This document shows positions 1 to 9,611 of a stretch of DNA of 64,000 nucleotides, piece by piece (positions within the stretch are counted from its first letter, which is position 1; the number at the start of each line of letters is the position of its first letter). Source of the DNA: Campylobacter showae (GTDB lineage: Bacteria > Campylobacterota > Campylobacteria > Campylobacterales > Campylobacteraceae); contig NZ_UWOK01000001.1 in the NCBI RefSeq assembly GCF_900573985.1, forward strand, positions 1,302,001-1,366,000. The letters run 5' to 3'. A program made the position numbers and the translations under genes. The notes under the pieces were generated by a model. The model had not been told where the DNA came from. It searched no databases and worked only from the letters and a program-made list of their open reading frames with translations.

Positions 1-1
1 C

Positions 2-244
2 TACTACGTGGGCGCGTCTGACGAGTTTTTCGCTACCGTGATCGACGCGAAGATAGTCGGAAACAAGGGCTTTGAGATAAAAAATCTGGACTTTAAATTT
101 AACCTGTCAGGTAGCAAACTAGCCGAAGCTAAAGAGCAGGCGACCTCTGCGAAATTTAAACAAGACGTCATCGATCAAGACCTCAAAAAGCAAGGACGTA
201 TCCTGCTAAACATACTTTGCTACTATAGCATGCCGAACAAGTAG
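2..244 (+). CDS. 3' end of an unidentified gene (start outside window)
   Basis: The frame is open from the first bases of the window to a TAG at 242-244. A GTG at about position 8 could serve as a start, but the frame stays open upstream of it (Tyr-Tyr-Val), so this is more likely the last 80 codons of a longer protein. The tail is lysine-rich with a cysteine near the end and has no membrane segment. I recognise no family. A strong hairpin follows at once, so this is the last gene of its transcript. Confidence 0.5.
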   Translation, partial: YYVGASDEFFATVIDAKIVGNKGFEIKNLDFKFNLSGSKLAEAKEQATSAKFKQDVIDQDLKKQGRILLNILCYYSMPNK

Positions 245-251
245 TCGTTTG

Positions 252-271
252 CGGCGGGCAATCGCCCGCCG
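252..271 (+). terminator. Hairpin after the partial first gene
   Basis: An 8-bp perfect GC-rich stem (CGGCGGGC / GCCCGCCG) closes a 4-base loop eight bases after the stop codon. Only a short T stretch follows, so termination is likely but not certain. Confidence 0.55.
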
Positions 272-588
272 AATTTGACGCAGAACCCGGCTTACTTACG
301 TCAAATTTAGGGTACTAATATGCTTAAATTTTTAATTTTCCACAGTTGCTTCAAATTTGGCATTTGTCTAAAATTTGAGCCGCTCGCCAAGACCCGCACC
401 GCAAAAATGCCAATTTTTCGGTTAAATTTAGAGCCGAATCAATAACTACAAATATAACATTTTAGCTTGCTATATGAAGTTTAGACTCTTATTTTATTCG
501 TCAAATTTGTTCTGTTTTCGCTCCTTTGGTTTATCATCTTTTTATGCAAATTTAAGTAAAATCAACCAAAATTTTTTAAAGGCTAAAA
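272..588. other. Intergenic region upstream of purL
   Basis: About 320 bp without a convincing ORF on either strand. It holds several AAATTT words and becomes AT-rich towards purL. The purL ribosome site AAAGG lies at about 579-583. I see no riboswitch-like fold. Confidence 0.5.
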
Positions 589-2778
589 ATGGATAAAGCT
601 ACCGTAAAAGCGCACAAAATCAGCGACCAAGAGTACGAAGAGATCCTAAAGATCCTAGGCAGAGAGCCCAATTTGCTCGAGCTTGGGATATTTTCTGCGA
701 TGTGGAGCGAGCACTGCAGCTACAAGTCGAGCAAAAAGTACCTAAACGGCTTCCCGACTAAAGCTCCGTGGGTGATCCAGGGTCCGGGCGAGAACGCGGG
801 CGTCATCGACGTCGGAGGCGGCATCGCAGCGGTGTTTAAGATGGAGAGCCACAACCACCCGAGTTTCATCGAGCCTTTTCAGGGCGCGGCGACGGGCGTG
901 GGCGGGATACTGCGCGACGTATTTACGATGGGCGCGAGAGTCGTTGCGAATATGAACTCGCTGCGATTCGGCGAAGTGCGCGGCGAGAGCGAAAACGCGA
1001 AAAAACAGCGCTACCTGCTAAAAGGCGCGGTCGCGGGCATCGCTCACTACGGCAACTGCATGGGCATACCTACTATCGGCGGCGAGACGACGTTTGATCC
1101 TAGCTTTAACGGCAACATCCTAGTAAACGCATTTGCGCTCGGGCTTTGTAAGAGCGACGAGATATTTTACGGAAGGGCCGAAGGTATCGGCAATCCCGTG
1201 ATCTACGTCGGCTCAAAGACCGGCCGCGACGGGCTTGGAGGCGCGGTGATGGCCAGCGATAGCTTTAACGACGCGAACAAATCTCTGCGCCCGACCGTGC
1301 AGGTGGGCGATCCGTTTGCCGAAAAGCTGCTGATGGAGGCGTGCTTGGAGCTCTTTAAAACCGACTACGTCGTAGGCATCCAGGATATGGGCGCGGCGGG
1401 GCTTACTTCGAGCAGCTTTGAGATGGCCGGACGCAGCGGCAGCGGCATGAAGATGTATCTAGACCGCGTGCCTATGCGCGAGACGGGCATGACGCCTTAT
1501 GAGCTAATGCTAAGCGAGTCTCAGGAGCGTATGCTCATCTGTGCCAAAAAAGGCTGCGAGCAAAATATACTCGAGATATTTAAAAAATGGGATCTCGACG
1601 CCGAGATCATCGGCGAGGTGACAGATAGCGGCGTGATGGAGCTTTATTGGCACGGCGAGCTAGCGGGCGAGATACCAATAGCGCCGCTGAGCGAGGCCTC
1701 TCCGGTGCTTGACCGACCGGCTGCGCGCCCAAAATACCTAGACGAAATCAAAAATTTACAAATCCCTGAAAACGTCGATAATAAAACCGCGTTTTGGAAG
1801 CTACTTAGCGAGCCAGAGGTGCTAAACAAGTCGCTAATCTACGATCAATACGACGCAAACATCCAAACAAACACCATCAAGCAGCCGGGGCTTCTGGGAG
1901 CCGCGGTTATCCGCGTAAAAGAAACGGGCAGGGCGATCGCGATGGCGGCACAGTGCGACCCGAGGGCGAATTTCGTTGACCCCAAAAACGGCGCGGCTAG
2001 AGCGGTCGCGGCGGCTGGACGAAAGGTCGCGATGAGCGGAGCGACGCCTCTAGCCATCACCGACTGCCTAAACTACGGCAACCCGCAAAATCCCGAGGTT
2101 ATGTGGCAGTTCGCGCAGGGCTGCGAGGGTATCAAAGAGGCTTGCCGCGAGCTAAATACGCCAGTTGTGAGCGGCAACGTGAGCCTATATAACGACACTG
2201 AGGGCGTGAGCGTCTATCCGACGCCCGCGATCGTGACGGTGGGCGTAAACGAGGACGCAAACGCGAGCCTTCCGGGCGTCTTTACGCGCGCCGGTACGGC
2301 GATATACGTGCTTGGCGAGACGAAGGGCGAATTTGCTGCGTCGCTTTACGCTAAGGCGCTATTTGACGCGGTGGGCGGCGAGCTAGCTGCGGTAGACTAC
2401 AAAAAAGAGCGCGCGCTGTGGAACCTAGTCATCGAGGCAAATAAATCGGGCGTGCTAGAGTTTGCAAACAGCGTAGGCGTGGGCGGCGTAGCCATAACGC
2501 TAGCAAAAATGGCATGCCTAAGCGGGCTTGGCGCGGAGTGCAAATTTGACGTTAAAAAGCCAAATTTCATCTTTGATGAGAGCTTTTCGCGTGCGATCGT
2601 CGGCGTAAGAGACGAGGCTAAATTTGAATCCCTAGCCGCTAAACACGGCGTCAAATTTGAAAAAATCGGTAGCGTGGGTGGAGATAAATTTAAACTAAAC
2701 GATATCGAGGAAAAGCTAAGCGACGTGAGCGAGGTCTATTTTAATAAATTTGCCGCAATCATCCGCCAAGAGGACTAA
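589..2778 (+). CDS. purL: Phosphoribosylformylglycinamidine synthase, large subunit PurL
   Basis: Fourth step of purine synthesis: ATP-dependent conversion of FGAR to FGAM, using ammonia delivered by PurQ with PurS in organisms having the small PurL. At 729 residues it is the short form, so purQ and purS should lie elsewhere. The protein has the duplicated AIRS-like architecture: an early [18 protein letters not shown] stretch (residues 31-48), the nucleotide-binding SHNHPS motif (87-92) with a following glycine-rich GAATGVGG, and a second half with SGNVSLYN. The start is ATG with AAAGG ten bases upstream. Further down on the same strand lie a DnaJ-like gene and purH, an order I remember from C. 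jejuni (Cj0955c-Cj0953c). Confidence 0.97.
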   Translation: MDKATVKAHKISDQEYEEILKILGREPNLLELGIFSAMWSEHCSYKSSKKYLNGFPTKAPWVIQGPGENAGVIDVGGGIAAVFKMESHNHPSFIEPFQGAATGVGGILRDVFTMGARVVANMNSLRFGEVRGESENAKKQRYLLKGAVAGIAHYGNCMGIPTIGGETTFDPSFNGNILVNAFALGLCKSDEIFYGRAEGIGNPVIYVGSKTGRDGLGGAVMASDSFNDANKSLRPTVQVGDPFAEKLLMEACLELFKTDYVVGIQDMGAAGLTSSSFEMAGRSGSGMKMYLDRVPMRETGMTPYELMLSESQERMLICAKKGCEQNILEIFKKWDLDAEIIGEVTDSGVMELYWHGELAGEIPIAPLSEASPVLDRPAARPKYLDEIKNLQIPENVDNKTAFWKLLSEPEVLNKSLIYDQYDANIQTNTIKQPGLLGAAVIRVKETGRAIAMAAQCDPRANFVDPKNGAARAVAAAGRKVAMSGATPLAITDCLNYGNPQNPEVMWQFAQGCEGIKEACRELNTPVVSGNVSLYNDTEGVSVYPTPAIVTVGVNEDANASLPGVFTRAGTAIYVLGETKGEFAASLYAKALFDAVGGELAAVDYKKERALWNLVIEANKSGVLEFANSVGVGGVAITLAKMACLSGLGAECKFDVKKPNFIFDESFSRAIVGVRDEAKFESLAAKHGVKFEKIGSVGGDKFKLNDIEEKLSDVSEVYFNKFAAIIRQED

Positions 2779-2940
2779 AATTTGACGCCGCTGGGCAGGT
2801 TAAATTTGTGCGGCGCAAATTTGACGCGCTTACTAAATTTGACTCGTCTAGGCAGCGTTTGCTCAAGCATTTTAGTGCCAAATTTTACAAGCGATATTAA
2901 AAAACCGTGAAAATTTAACCAAAATTTGAAAGGAAAGTAG

Positions 2941-3999
2941 ATGTCTTGGAAAGACTTTTTAAACAACAAAGAAGAAGAACAGCCGCAAAAGGAGGGCAGG
3001 GGAATGGATCAAAAAAGCGTAGCTAAGCCGCCGGTGCTATTTAGCGAGACTCAGCAGGTACTAAAGGCGGTCGAGGCCAAACTGGGCGGCACGCTCATCA
3101 CCTATTACAACTCGAACGCGGGCAGCGTCTGCGGCAACGACGCGAGCGCGATGTATGAAATTTTAAAGGGCAAAAAGATAGAAAATGCGTTTTTGTTTAT
3201 CAAAAGCGACGGCGGCAGCGGTATCGCAGCGCTTCGTATCATCAGTACCCTGCGAAACTACTGCAAAAACATCACCGCTCTCATTCCGGCTAACTGCGCG
3301 TCGGCCGCGACGATGATGGCGCTTGGCGCAAACGAGATCGTGATGGGTCCGCTAGCGTATCTAACAGCCGTCGATACCTCGCTAAAGCACGCGATGAGCC
3401 CGATAGACAACGGCAACGAGCGCGTTAGCGTGTCGATGGACGAGCTAAACCGCGTGATAAAGCTGTGGAAAATGCACGAAAAGGACAACGACGAAAACCC
3501 GTATAAATCGCTATACAACTACATCCATCCGCTGGTTTTTGGCGCCGTAGACCGCGCCAGCTCGCTCTCGCTAAAGATTTGCTGCGAGCTTTTGCGCTAC
3601 CATATGAACGACGAATCAAAGATCCAAAACATCTCCGAGCGCCTAAACAGCGACTATCCGGCGCATGATTATCCTATACTTTTCCGCGAGGCCGAGGAGA
3701 TCGGACTGCACGTGCAAAAGATGGACAACGAGCTAAACGAGATGCTCCAAGAGCTAACGCTTCTTTACTCCGAGATGGGGCAGCGCGCCTTTACCGACTA
3801 CGACGAGAACAGCTACCACGACAACAACATCGCAAACATCATCGAGGCAAACGGCAAGCAGATTTATTATCAGATCGACAAAGACTGGTTTTATCGCCCC
3901 GATGAGCGCCGCTGGAACGTGATGAACGACGAGAGCTCGTGGCGCAAGAACGAGCTAGTGGGCGGCAAACTCAAAAATACGATTTATCATTTATGGTGA
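2941..3999 (+). CDS. SDH-family Clp-fold serine protease-like protein
   Basis: A 352-residue protein with a ClpP/crotonase-type core. Residues 83-92 (AFLFIKSDGG) and 119-126 (CASAATMM) match the beta strand, oxyanion region and nucleophile elbow of the SDH serine protease family, with Ser121 as the likely nucleophile. There is no signal peptide. Two predicted helices near residue 114 and after the elbow could contact a membrane. Partner and substrate are unknown; relatives are thought to be membrane-associated peptidases. It starts with ATG after GAAAGGAAAG and ends five bases before the TerB-DnaJ gene, so the two are probably cotranscribed. The nucleophile assignment comes from motif position only. 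Confidence 0.75.
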   Translation: MSWKDFLNNKEEEQPQKEGRGMDQKSVAKPPVLFSETQQVLKAVEAKLGGTLITYYNSNAGSVCGNDASAMYEILKGKKIENAFLFIKSDGGSGIAALRIISTLRNYCKNITALIPANCASAATMMALGANEIVMGPLAYLTAVDTSLKHAMSPIDNGNERVSVSMDELNRVIKLWKMHEKDNDENPYKSLYNYIHPLVFGAVDRASSLSLKICCELLRYHMNDESKIQNISERLNSDYPAHDYPILFREAEEIGLHVQKMDNELNEMLQELTLLYSEMGQRAFTDYDENSYHDNNIANIIEANGKQIYYQIDKDWFYRPDERRWNVMNDESSWRKNELVGGKLKNTIYHLW

Positions 4000-4003
4000 T
4001 ATT

Positions 4004-4744
4004 TTGAGTTTCATTTTTTGGTTTTTGATATTTTACGGGATTTATTATCTGGTTTCAAATTTTAGTCAAAATCCCGTAAATTTAGGCGGCTCGCAAAAAA
4101 AGGCGATGTTTGAAGAGGCTAAATTTCTAGTTAGCCTGCTTGCTAAAGTCGCTAAAAGCGACGGCAGGGTAAACGAGCTAGAGGCTCGCCTCATCAGCGA
4201 GACGCTAGATGATATCACGCTAAGGCTCGGTAACGACGCAGCGATGAGAGCGGAGCTAAAGCAGATCTATAACCGCGAAAAAGAGACGGTGCATAATGCC
4301 TATTTTATCGCGCGGAAGTACAGAGATCGCTTCCGTCTTAGCCAAGATGCCGCAGCTGCGAAGATATCGTTTTTGTTAAATTTAGCCTATATAGACGGCG
4401 AATTTAGCAAAAGCGAACGCAATATCATCGAGCAGATCGCCTCAGGATTTGGGCTTGACGAGGGCATTTTTGAAGCGATACTGGCGAGGTTTGAGGCATT
4501 TTACGATCAAAGGCAGACGCGGCGTAATCCTTACGAAATGCGCACGAAAAGCCCATATGCAGTGCTTGGGCTAAAAGAGGGCGCGCCGTTTGACGAAGTA
4601 AAAAAGCGCTACCGCGAACTGGTGAAAAAATATCATCCCGATATCCTTATGGGGCGCGGCGAGAGCGAGGAGATGATAGAAAAGAGTACCAGAAAACTGC
4701 AAGAGATAAATGAGGCGTATGAAACCATAAAACAAAAAAGCTAG
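4004..4744 (+). CDS. Membrane-anchored TerB-like / DnaJ-domain protein (DjlA type)
   Basis: Residues 2-17 form one hydrophobic helix, followed by an all-helical acidic TerB-like domain (about 35-160) and a C-terminal J domain (about 180-246). The J domain keeps the Hsp70-stimulating HPD tripeptide at 211-213 within KKYHPDIL. This is the DjlA arrangement: a membrane-tethered co-chaperone that recruits DnaK. It follows the SDH-type protease by four bases, suggesting a protease/chaperone pair, and sits where C. jejuni has a DnaJ-like gene between purL and purH. Substrates are unknown. Confidence 0.85.
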   Translation: MSFIFWFLIFYGIYYLVSNFSQNPVNLGGSQKKAMFEEAKFLVSLLAKVAKSDGRVNELEARLISETLDDITLRLGNDAAMRAELKQIYNREKETVHNAYFIARKYRDRFRLSQDAAAAKISFLLNLAYIDGEFSKSERNIIEQIASGFGLDEGIFEAILARFEAFYDQRQTRRNPYEMRTKSPYAVLGLKEGAPFDEVKKRYRELVKKYHPDILMGRGESEEMIEKSTRKLQEINEAYETIKQKS

Positions 4745-4770
4745 CCTTTTGAGTGTCTTTAAATGAGTTT

Positions 4771-4820
4771 GAAAATTTGGGACTGCGCCAGACTATCTGT
4801 CTAGCCTTGCCCAAATTTTC
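4771..4820 (+). terminator. Long inverted repeat after the DnaJ-like gene
   Basis: An 11-bp perfect inverted repeat (GAAAATTTGGG at 4771-4781, CCCAAATTTTC at 4810-4820) encloses a small second stem (AGAC / GTCT, 4790-4802). It begins 26 bases after the stop codon, so terminator or processing site is the simplest reading. Confidence 0.5.
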
Positions 4821-4921
4821 TGCACAACATTTAAATCCATCTCAAAATTCTACGCTTTTGGGTTCTTAAAATTTAATCAAATTTCGGCGCGGTATTTTGA
4901 GATGATTTTTCGAGTTTTGAA

Positions 4922-4971
4922 GCAAAATTGAGCGTGCGCTAGGCATATAGCCTGCGGAGCGAAAATTTTGC
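4922..4971 (+). promoter_or_regulatory. Two-stem element in the purH leader
   Basis: GCAAAATT at 4922-4929 pairs with AATTTTGC at 4964-4971, enclosing AGGC-atata-GCCT at 4941-4953. It lies about 50 bases before the purH start. It does not resemble the known purine riboswitch, and function is unproven. Confidence 0.3.
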
Positions 4972-5022
4972 AAGATCTCGAAAAAGCACTCAAAGGACAA
5001 ACCGATAAAGAAAGGAATATAA

Positions 5023-6561
5023 ATGAGAGCATTAATCAGCGTCAGCGACAAAGAAGGCATCGTAGAGTTTGCAAAAGGACTCGAGCGACTCGGTTTTGAG
5101 ATACTAAGTACGGGCGGTACGCACAAACTGCTAAAAGAGCATGGCGTAAAAGCGGTCGAAGTGAGCGAATACACGGGCTCGCCCGAGATGTTTGAGGGGC
5201 GCGTGAAAACCCTGCACCCAAAAATCCACGGCGGGATATTGCACAAGCGAAACGACGCAAACCACGTAAGCCAAGCCGCGCAATACGGCATCGGCGGCAT
5301 CGATCTGGTCTGCGTAAATTTATACCCGTTTAAACAAACCACCATCCGCACCGATGATTTTGACGAGATCATCGAAAACATCGACATCGGCGGCCCTGCG
5401 ATGGTGCGATCGGCGGCTAAAAATTTCGCTAGCGTTTATATCGTCACGAGTCCGCTTGATTATGACGAGATCTTACGAGTCATAGGGGGTGCGGACGAGA
5501 GCGAAAAGGCCGCTTTTAGGCGAAATCTGATGATAAAAGCCTACGAACACACCGCGGCCTACGACTCGATGATCGCAAACTATATGAACGAGCGCTTTAA
5601 CGAGGGCTTTGGCGAGATGAAATTTATCGCTGGCAGCAAGGTTTTTGACGCGCGCTACGGCGAAAACCCGCACCAAAAGGGCGCGCTATACGAGTTTGAT
5701 TATTTTTTCAGCAACAACTTCACCGCGCTAAAAGGCGAAGCTAGCTTTAACAACATTACCGACATCAATGCCGCTTTGGCGCTTGCAAGCAGCTTTGATA
5801 CCGCGCCTGCGGTCGCCATCGTCAAGCACGCTAACGCCTGCGGCTTTGCCGTAAAATCAAATCTGCTAGAAAGCTACGTAGAAGCGCTAAAATGCGATCC
5901 CGTCAGTGCATACGGCGGCGTCGTAGCGATAAACGGCACGCTAGACCGCGCCTTGGCAGAGAAAATCAACGAAATCTACGTCGAGGTCATCATCGCCGCA
6001 AATGTGGACGAGGACGCGCTTGCGGTATTTGAAGCCAAAAAACGCATCAAAATTTTCACCCAGGGCAATAAATTTTTACAGCGCGCAAACGACAAATACG
6101 ACTTTAAGCACGTTGACGGCGGCTTTGTCTATCAGCAAAGCGACGAGGTGAAAGCTAGCGAGCTAGAAAATATGAAACTACAAACCGCGCGTGCAGCCAG
6201 CGAGTCTGAGCTAAAAGACCTTGAGATCGCGTGGAAGGTTGCGGCACTCACGAAAAGCAACTGCGTCGTCTACGTGAAAAACAGCGCCGTAGTCGCCATC
6301 GGTATGGGTATGACTAGCCGCGTGGACGCCGCGCGTGCGGCCGTGGCGAAGGCGCGCGATATGGGGCTTGATTTACGCGGTTGCGCGCTTGCTAGCGAGG
6401 CATTTTTCCCGTTCCGCGACAGCATAGATATCGCAAGCGAGGCTGGCGTAAAGGCCGTGATACAGCCGGGCGGTAGCATCCGCGACGACGAGGTCGTGCA
6501 GGCGGCAAACGAGCACGGCATGGCGATGTATTTTACGGGTGTGCGCCACTTTTTACACTAA
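5023..6561 (+). CDS. purH: Bifunctional AICAR formyltransferase / IMP cyclohydrolase PurH
   Basis: Catalyses the last two steps of IMP synthesis in the cytosol: formylation of AICAR with 10-formyl-THF, then ring closure. The N-terminal MGS-like cyclohydrolase domain shows [12 protein letters not shown] and [10 protein letters not shown] (about 62-71). The C-terminal transformylase domain has the catalytic Lys-His pair in VKHANACG (about 267-274) and a late [11 protein letters not shown] stretch. At 512 residues it is full length. The ATG follows AAAGGAA. It probably has its own promoter, since a terminator-like repeat and 278 bp separate it from the DnaJ-like gene. Confidence 0.97.
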   Translation: MRALISVSDKEGIVEFAKGLERLGFEILSTGGTHKLLKEHGVKAVEVSEYTGSPEMFEGRVKTLHPKIHGGILHKRNDANHVSQAAQYGIGGIDLVCVNLYPFKQTTIRTDDFDEIIENIDIGGPAMVRSAAKNFASVYIVTSPLDYDEILRVIGGADESEKAAFRRNLMIKAYEHTAAYDSMIANYMNERFNEGFGEMKFIAGSKVFDARYGENPHQKGALYEFDYFFSNNFTALKGEASFNNITDINAALALASSFDTAPAVAIVKHANACGFAVKSNLLESYVEALKCDPVSAYGGVVAINGTLDRALAEKINEIYVEVIIAANVDEDALAVFEAKKRIKIFTQGNKFLQRANDKYDFKHVDGGFVYQQSDEVKASELENMKLQTARAASESELKDLEIAWKVAALTKSNCVVYVKNSAVVAIGMGMTSRVDAARAAVAKARDMGLDLRGCALASEAFFPFRDSIDIASEAGVKAVIQPGGSIRDDEVVQAANEHGMAMYFTGVRHFLH

Positions 6562-6576
6562 AATTTGATCGTTTTT

Positions 6577-6616
6577 GCGGCGAGGCGGCGTAAATTTGAC
6601 TGCGCCGTTTTGCCGC
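6577..6616 (+). terminator. Hairpin downstream of purH
   Basis: Two stacked 5-bp GC stems (GCGGC / GCCGC and CGGCG / CGCCG) are separated by a symmetric four-base internal loop, 16 bases past the purH stop. Likely terminator, although the T tract is short. Confidence 0.5.
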
Positions 6617-6736
6617 TTTAAGCTTATTGATTAGCGGCCCTCTTGCTCCGCTTTTCTCAAATTTTACTTGCTCGCTTTTAAATTTGGACTGCGATTTGCT
6701 TGCGCTTTGGAGATTAAATTTAATTGAAAGCGATTT

Positions 6737-6922
6737 ATGAAGCAAATTTTGATTTTCTTGGTATTTTTGGCTGGGTTATATGCGGCTAATATCTACGTAA
6801 ACGGCGAAAAGGTCGGCGGCAGCGACCAAAACTCGACCTATAACGGCGAGAGCAAAAACGAAATCCTAAAACAAGAGGGCAAAAAACAGCTCTGTAAAAA
6901 AGGCTACAAGCAGTACTGCTAG
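6737..6922 (+). CDS. Small secreted hypothetical protein (61 aa)
   Basis: A signal peptide (about residues 1-16: a lysine, a Leu/Ile/Phe run, then YAA) is followed by a short, polar, lysine-rich mature peptide of about 45 residues with two cysteines (near 53 and at the C-terminus). The two cysteines could form a periplasmic disulfide. A weak TTGAAAG ribosome site precedes the ATG. I know no family for it. Codon use resembles its neighbours, and the signal peptide is the main reason to accept it. Confidence 0.55.
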   Translation: MKQILIFLVFLAGLYAANIYVNGEKVGGSDQNSTYNGESKNEILKQEGKKQLCKKGYKQYC

Positions 6923-7093
6923 GCGGTGCTTTGTCTTTTAATCGGCGGTCAAATTTGCGCCGCCAAATTTTATCTCATCTCAAATTTCACACATCAACGC
7001 TCGGGTTTTGCCGCTCAAATTTGACTCCGCGGCCGTCAAATTTAAAATTTAATCCCTTAAGCAAAGTCAAGACGCTCGCATGCAAAATAAGAG

Positions 7094-7099
7094 TATAAT
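7094..7099 (+). promoter_or_regulatory. Promoter -10 box for the DUF2249-like cluster
   Basis: TATAAT lies 29 bases before the ATG at 7128, with the AT-rich upstream stretch typical of Campylobacter sigma-70 promoters, which lack a clear -35 box. The ribosome site AAGGAT is just before the start. Confidence 0.5.
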
Positions 7100-7127
7100 T
7101 ATCCAAATTTAAAATAAGGATAAAAAA

Positions 7128-7466
7128 ATGAGCGATTTTTTCAAAGACGCCGAGCAGTTTAACGCCGAGGGCGCAACGGTGCCGTTTTATAAATATAGCG
7201 AAGGCGGAGTGGATTTCGTCGGCTTTGACAGCCGTCCGTGCGTACCGCCCGAGCCTATGGTAAACGCGCTGGTGGCGATCAAATTTGCAAACCAAAACAC
7301 CAAAATCGTGATGGTAAATCATAAATTTCCAGCCGGACTGATCCCTAAAATACAGGAGCAGTTTGACATCGAGCGCGAGGATCTGGAGGGCGGGGCGGTC
7401 AAGATGACCTTTAGCCTAAAGCAGGGCGCGGACGTCAAGAACGTAGACACAAGCCTTTGCCACTGA
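7128..7466 (+). CDS. DUF2249-like small protein
   Basis: A 112-residue cytosolic protein. The central FDSRPCVPPEPMVNAL followed by hydrophobic strands and P..LIPKIQEQF matches the DUF2249 pattern (D-x-R-x-x-x-P-P-E-P). DUF2249 proteins commonly neighbour nitrite/nitric-oxide respiration and Fe-S genes, in line with the next two genes: a haem-copper/NnrS-like membrane protein eight bases downstream and a DUF59 protein after that. The biochemical role is not established. Family assignment is by motif only. Confidence 0.6.
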   Translation: MSDFFKDAEQFNAEGATVPFYKYSEGGVDFVGFDSRPCVPPEPMVNALVAIKFANQNTKIVMVNHKFPAGLIPKIQEQFDIEREDLEGGAVKMTFSLKQGADVKNVDTSLCH

Positions 7467-7474
7467 GATAAGCT

Positions 7475-8677
7475 ATGCTTTTAAACACCTTTGCGCCGCC
7501 TTTTAAGCTAGTCGGCGGTTATTTTATCGCGGGCATTTGCTTTTTGATCGCGAGCATTCCCGCCTTTTTCGCGGCGGATTTTGAGACGATCGCGGGGCTT
7601 GAGACGGCGGGATTTTTACACGTGTTTTTCGTCGGCTTTGTTATGAGCATCATCATCGGCGCGCTTTATCAGCTCACTTCGGTGATCTTAGAAAAGCCGT
7701 TTTCGACGATCAAGGGCGCGGTGGCAAATTTAGCCCTTTACTGCGCGGGCGTGGCGTCGATGAGCTACGGGATGATCAGCGGCAAAACGGGCTTCATGCA
7801 CGGCGGCGGCATGGCGCTTTTTCTTGCGCTGCTGTTTTTTGGCACGACCTATATCGTTAGCTTTATGGACAATGAAAAAAAGAGCTTCGCATCATTTATG
7901 CTCTTTGTTTCGGCGGTATTTTTACTCGCCGGCATCTCGCTTGGATTTTGCCTTTTGATGATACTTTCGGGCACTTTGCCGATGGATTTTATGTTCGCGC
8001 TTAAATTTCACGTCTATTTCGTACTCGGCTTTGTTTTTTTCATCATCGTAGGCGTGGCGACCGTGCTGCTACCGATGTTTGCCCTGGCGCACGATCTAAA
8101 ATTTACGCTTAGTAAATTTGCCTTCGGGTTTTATATTTTTGCCGGCATTTTGCTCTTTCTTAGCGAAATTTACGCGTACTTTGCGTTTGGAGCAGCGATC
8201 GTTTGCTTCGTCGCCGAGGCGCTACATATCCTAAAAAAGCGCGTTCGCAAAGCATACGACTACTGGAACGTTAATATCGCTCTTTCGCTCGCGGCCTTTG
8301 TACTTTTTTGCGTATTGATTGCGGCGGATAGATACGATATGGCGGTGTTTATGCTGATTTACGGATTTTTATTCGCCTTCATCGCGGCTCATCTTTACAA
8401 GATTGCGCCGTTTCTCATCTGGTATCACTACGTAGCGCCCTTTGTGGGTAAAACAAAGGTGCCGCTGCTAGATCAGATGATACTTAAAAAGCCAGCATAT
8501 ATCGGTATCGGCTTTAATGCTCTTGGTCTCGTGCTTTATGAGCTTGGCGTCTGGCTGGAGATAAAATCGCTCGCGCACTGCGGCGTGGCTTGCCTGCTCG
8601 TCAGTATCGTTTTAGTCGCGATAAATATGATAAATGTTTTTAAATTTACGAAATTTGGAGTAAAGGAAGAAAAATGA
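7475..8677 (+). CDS. Twelve-helix membrane protein, haem-copper oxidase I / NnrS-like
   Basis: A 400-residue integral membrane protein with about 12 hydrophobic helices. Histidines lie inside or beside helices in HVFFVGFVMSIIIGALYQL, KFHVYFVLGF and WYHYV, the spacing seen in NorB/CcoN-like and NnrS-like haem or copper membrane proteins. There is no sign of the full set of oxidase ligands, so a respiratory oxidase is not claimed. It sits between the DUF2249-like gene and a DUF59 gene whose start overlaps its stop (ATGA-type overlap at 8674), indicating one operon, probably in nitrogen-oxide or metal-centre physiology. Confidence 0.6.
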   Translation: MLLNTFAPPFKLVGGYFIAGICFLIASIPAFFAADFETIAGLETAGFLHVFFVGFVMSIIIGALYQLTSVILEKPFSTIKGAVANLALYCAGVASMSYGMISGKTGFMHGGGMALFLALLFFGTTYIVSFMDNEKKSFASFMLFVSAVFLLAGISLGFCLLMILSGTLPMDFMFALKFHVYFVLGFVFFIIVGVATVLLPMFALAHDLKFTLSKFAFGFYIFAGILLFLSEIYAYFAFGAAIVCFVAEALHILKKRVRKAYDYWNVNIALSLAAFVLFCVLIAADRYDMAVFMLIYGFLFAFIAAHLYKIAPFLIWYHYVAPFVGKTKVPLLDQMILKKPAYIGIGFNALGLVLYELGVWLEIKSLAHCGVACLLVSIVLVAINMINVFKFTKFGVKEEK

Positions 8678-8967
8678 AAGAAAAAATATACGATGCGCTC
8701 TCAAACATCGTCGATCCCGAGGTTGGCTTTGATATCGTGTCATTAGGACTGATTTACGACGCGGTTTGCGACGAGAACGGCAAAGCAAAGGTCACGATGA
8801 CGCTATCTACGCGCTCATGCCCGCTGCATGAGATGATACTGGGCTGGGTGGAGACGGCGGTGCTGAATGTCGACGGAGTAAAAGAGTGCGAGATAGACCT
8901 CGTGTGGGAGCCTGCGTGGAGTATCGAGATGGCGAGCGACGAGGTGAGGGCGGCGCTGGGAGCGTGA
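8674..8967 (+). CDS. MIP18/DUF59-family Fe-S assembly factor
   Basis: A 97-residue SufT/PaaD-type domain: VDPEVGFDIVSLGLIYD near the N-terminus, then a TLSTRSCPLHEMI loop whose Cys is the conserved reactive cysteine of this family, and VWEPAW near the C-terminus. Such proteins help mature Fe-S enzymes. The start overlaps the preceding membrane protein gene by four bases, so translation is coupled. Its client may be that protein or another metalloenzyme; the sequence does not say which. Confidence 0.85.
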   Translation: MKEKIYDALSNIVDPEVGFDIVSLGLIYDAVCDENGKAKVTMTLSTRSCPLHEMILGWVETAVLNVDGVKECEIDLVWEPAWSIEMASDEVRAALGA

Positions 8968-9097
8968 TTTTGGCGTTATGTAAGGTCAAATTTAGCCGAC
9001 AGCTCGGCAAAATTTGACCTCGGTTTTAATCTGTTTATAAGCTTGTTCGGGGCGCGATTGTCTTGTCCAGACAAGCTCGTATTGGTGCCTAAATACG

Positions 9098-9325
9098 AAT
9101 GATGAGCTGGATAGCGTCGCCTTCGCGCCCGATCCAGTGCTAGGCGGCATAGATACGCCAAACGGCAGAGTCGAGTTTTTACAAATGGTCGGCATTACGC
9201 AGCGCGAGCTAGACTGGCTACGCAAAGACCCGACTACGCAGCGCGTAGAGCGTTTGATAAACATGATGCGCGAGGATAATCCTTTACTAATCACCGATTT
9301 AAAGCGAACGAAAGAATACGTTTGA
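9098..9325 (+). pseudogene. C-terminal remnant of a suppressor-of-fused (SUFU) domain gene
   Basis: The frame from about 9098 reads DELDSVAFAPDPVLGG, IDTPNGRVEFLQMVGIT and then a charged helical tail. IDTPNGRV-FLQ-VG-T is the hallmark of the C-terminal part of bacterial SUFU-domain proteins. The usual N-terminal 100 or more residues are missing and no start with a ribosome site precedes it (a GTG at 9137 is internal to the motif), so I call a truncated gene. SUFU proteins are known immunity proteins of polymorphic toxin systems, and the next gene (YwqG-like) is from another such family. Confidence 0.65.
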
Positions 9326-9611
9326 TTTAATAGCAATCAGATCGGTAAGGCAAATTTAGCCTTGGCAGTAAGTAGTGGCCGGAAATTTGCTAGTCCTTGC
9401 TGGCTATTTTTATCTCTTTTGCTATTAATTTCTAATTTATATATCCGATTTCTCATAAAAATCAGTAAAATTTAACCTGTTTGGCTTTGCCTAAAATCTC
9501 ATCTTACACAAACACGAAATGATTGGATTTGCAGCAACATATTTAGCTGATTTTTGGTTATACACAAATACGCTCAAATTTTATTGGTTAATTTATAAAA
9601 AGCAAATTTAC
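9326..9611. other. Intergenic region between the SUFU remnant and the YwqG-like gene
   Basis: AT-rich with no ORF. A short hairpin (AAGGC / GCCTT, 9347-9363) lies shortly after the SUFU stop. Nothing else is recognised. Confidence 0.4.

Noticed and set aside
4922..4971. Purine riboswitch in front of purH
   Set aside because: The three-way junction and conserved loop bases of the purine riboswitch are not present; only a simple two-stem repeat is seen.
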